From contig JAEZHL010000031.1 of NCBI GenBank assembly GCA_023416575.1, positions 1 to 23,372 on the forward strand: a stretch of DNA of 23,372 bases, given 5' to 3'. Source of the stretch: Pseudomonadota bacterium. Lineage in GTDB: Bacteria > Pseudomonadota > Alphaproteobacteria > Rhizobiales > Hyphomicrobiaceae. The translations under genes were made by a program, and so were the position numbers. Shown one piece after another: positions 21,815-23,372 of this stretch (position 1 is its first letter; every line of letters begins with the position of its first letter). The notes beneath the pieces are model-generated. The model was not told the origin of the DNA, did not search any database, and saw only the letters and a list, made by a program, of their open reading frames with translations.

Positions 21815-22192
21815 GCGACAACCTCCACACTCACCCCCGACCTGGCCGGAAGCCGGGTGAACACGCAAATGAAAGGACTGAAAGGACGTGCAGTGATCAG
21901 TAAGCGAACTCACTCCGGAAAACCACACGAAAGCGTCAGTCCTAGGTGTATTCATGACGCCCGACTGGATCCGCAACGCAAGGGATCGGAAACAGATCCA
22001 TCCTGGAGCAGAGCAATTTTGTAATCAGTGTGAAGATCGGGACACACAGGTGGCCCTATCCACAGCCATGCAGTTGAAGGACGACTCCAGCACATCGCCG
22101 CCGAGCGCGCTCCATCATTGACCGTGCGATGTGGCCGAAGCAGACTCTTCGAAAGATCAACTTTTCTGGAATTCTGGAGGCGCACCTTGTCC
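21815..22192. other. 378-base divergent gap between transpeptidase and aminotransferase
   Basis: No gene or RNA is recognised here. It should hold the minus-strand promoter of the L,D-transpeptidase and the plus-strand promoter of the aminotransferase. TGAAAGGAC is repeated in direct tandem (21870-21878, 21879-21887), about 56 bases upstream of the transpeptidase start. GGATC and GATCC (21983-21987, 21995-21999) form a short dyad. A TTGACC box at 22118-22123 has no good -10 partner. None of these has a firm function. Confidence 0.45.
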
Positions 22193-23372
22193 ATGGCAGC
22201 TTCGGCCAAGCCCAACATCAGCCTCGGTGCCGCTGTCGCCGATGTCGAGGCGCGTTATGTCAGCGCCAATCCGAAGAGCAAGGCGCGTTTCGAGGCGGCC
22301 GGCCGCAACATGCCCGGCGGCAATACCCGGACCGTCCTGCATTACGATCCGTTCCCGGTCGCGATCGTGAAGGGCGAAGGCGCCCGCCTCACCGACCTCG
22401 ATGGCCACGTCTACACCGACTACCTCGGCGAATTCACAGCCGGGCTCTACGGCCACTCCGAGCCGGTCATCATCAAGGCGGTCCAGGAGGCATTGTCAGG
22501 CGGCCTGGTGCTCGGCGGACCCAACACCTACGAGGCACGTCTCGCCGCGTTGATCTGCGAGCGCTTTCCGGCAGTGGATCTGGTGCGCTTCTGCAATTCG
22601 GGCACCGAGGCGAACCTCATGTGCCTCAGCCTCGCGCGTGCGGCGACGGGCCGTGATGTCATCATGGTCTTCAATGGCGCCTATCACGGCGGCTTCCTGT
22701 CGTTCGCCAACGGCACCACGCGCGTGAATGCGCCGTTCGACTACGTTTTCGGCGAGTATAACAACGCCGATCGAACCCAGCGCCTCATCGCCGACAACGC
22801 CGCTAAGCTCGCCGCTGTCATCATCGAGCCGATGATGGGATCGGGCGGCTGCATTCCAGCCGACCCCGAGTTCCTCGCCATGCTGCGCGCGGAGACGCAG
22901 CGCCATGGCATCGTGCTCATTTTCGACGAGGTGATGACCTCGCGCCTCGCGCCCGGCGGCCTCCACGGCGCGCTCGACATCACGCCGGACCTCGTTTCGT
23001 TCGGCAAATATCTGGGCGGCGGCGTCACCTTCGGCGCCTTCGGCGGCGCCCGCGCCCTGATGGAGCTGCTGGACCCGACGCGAAAGGACGGGTTCATGCA
23101 TTCCGGAACTTACAACAACAACGTCCTGACGATGGCCGCCGGCATCGCCGGGCTCGAAAAGGTTTTCACGGTGGCGCGGGCGGAAGAACTCAACGCCAGC
23201 GGCGACCGGCTGCGGCAGCGCCTCAATGCACTGATCGCCGCCCACGACGCGCCGATGCAGGTTCTGGGACGCGGCTCCATGCTGTGCTTCCATCCGCAGC
23301 GGGCACCGATCCGCCGCCCCGCCGACCTCGCCGCGACCGCGAACGACATCCGCAAGCTGCTGCACTTGGAGC
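22193..23372 (+). CDS. Class III aminotransferase, glutamate-1-semialdehyde aminomutase-like (3' end cut)
   Basis: The first 393 residues are present and the frame is open to the window edge, so the C-terminus is missing. It is a fold-type I PLP enzyme of the class III aminotransferase/GSAM group. NMPGGNTRTV (39-48) is the typical GSAM-like N-terminal motif. CNSGTEAN (134-141) binds the PLP phosphate. Asp245 in FDEVMTSR contacts the pyridine nitrogen and Lys272 in SFGKYLGGG forms the Schiff base. HSGTYNNN completes the site. True HemL is possible, but many catabolic relatives share these features. GGAGG at 22176-22180 is 12 bases before the ATG at 22193 but only 6 before an in-frame TTG at 22187, so a start two codons earlier is possible. 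Confidence 0.88.
   Translation, partial: MAASAKPNISLGAAVADVEARYVSANPKSKARFEAAGRNMPGGNTRTVLHYDPFPVAIVKGEGARLTDLDGHVYTDYLGEFTAGLYGHSEPVIIKAVQEALSGGLVLGGPNTYEARLAALICERFPAVDLVRFCNSGTEANLMCLSLARAATGRDVIMVFNGAYHGGFLSFANGTTRVNAPFDYVFGEYNNADRTQRLIADNAAKLAAVIIEPMMGSGGCIPADPEFLAMLRAETQRHGIVLIFDEVMTSRLAPGGLHGALDITPDLVSFGKYLGGGVTFGAFGGARALMELLDPTRKDGFMHSGTYNNNVLTMAAGIAGLEKVFTVARAEELNASGDRLRQRLNALIAAHDAPMQVLGRGSMLCFHPQRAPIRRPADLAATANDIRKLLHLE

Noticed and set aside
21815..21976. A longer L,D-transpeptidase starting at 21976
   Set aside because: The extra 54 residues precede a normal signal peptide and lack a ribosome site, while GGAGG is well placed for the ATG at 21814.

Overview
The window reads as a GC-rich chromosomal segment of an alphaproteobacterium, probably a member of the Hyphomicrobiales (Rhizobiales). 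The NDUFS4-like complex I accessory subunit at the left end is typical of that class. A complete TRAP transporter, a CUT1-type ABC transporter, CoA-dependent hydratases and an RND efflux pair fit a metabolically versatile soil or water bacterium. The order-level call is inference from gene content. I see no insertion sequence, phage gene or CRISPR array.

Layout. Positions 60-502 hold housekeeping genes on the minus strand: tRNA-Arg(UCU) and the complex I accessory protein. Positions 599-1351 carry a divergent SDR-family protein on the minus strand. It faces away from a NIPSNAP protein and an alpha/beta hydrolase (1642-2791), which end in a strong hairpin. Positions 2996-5823 are a complete TRAP transporter (DctP, DctQ, DctM). 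Next come a crotonase (5940-6725), a second alpha/beta hydrolase on the minus strand (6779-7573), a DHDPS/NAL-superfamily lyase (7710-8675) and a CaiB-type CoA transferase (8875-10080). A LacI-family regulator (10188-11237, minus) is divergent from a complete ABC importer (11412-15716: binding protein, two permeases, ATPase). A MaoC-type hydratase (15767-16207) follows. Positions 16323-20884 (minus) encode an RND pump and its adaptor, and 21029-21814 (minus) an L,D-transpeptidase. The right edge cuts a GSAM-like class III aminotransferase (from 22193).

The main observation is a putative regulon. The 14-bp LacI-type operator pattern TGWAARCGNTNNCA, with a central CpG, occurs ahead of the TRAP operon, the crotonase, the divergent hydrolase/lyase pair and the ABC operon. 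The best copy lies in a 24-bp almost perfect palindrome at 2894-2917. The copy before the ABC operon sits in the gap shared with the LacI-family gene itself. A weaker copy precedes the CoA transferase.

This ties roughly ten genes into one proposed import-and-degrade system: two high-affinity importers, two hydrolases, CoA activation, two different enoyl-CoA hydratases and an aldolase/dehydratase-type lyase. The substrate cannot be read from sequence. An organic acid, ester or lactone that is imported, hydrolysed, activated to a CoA thioester and cleaved is a reasonable guess. The envelope genes on the right look unrelated to it.
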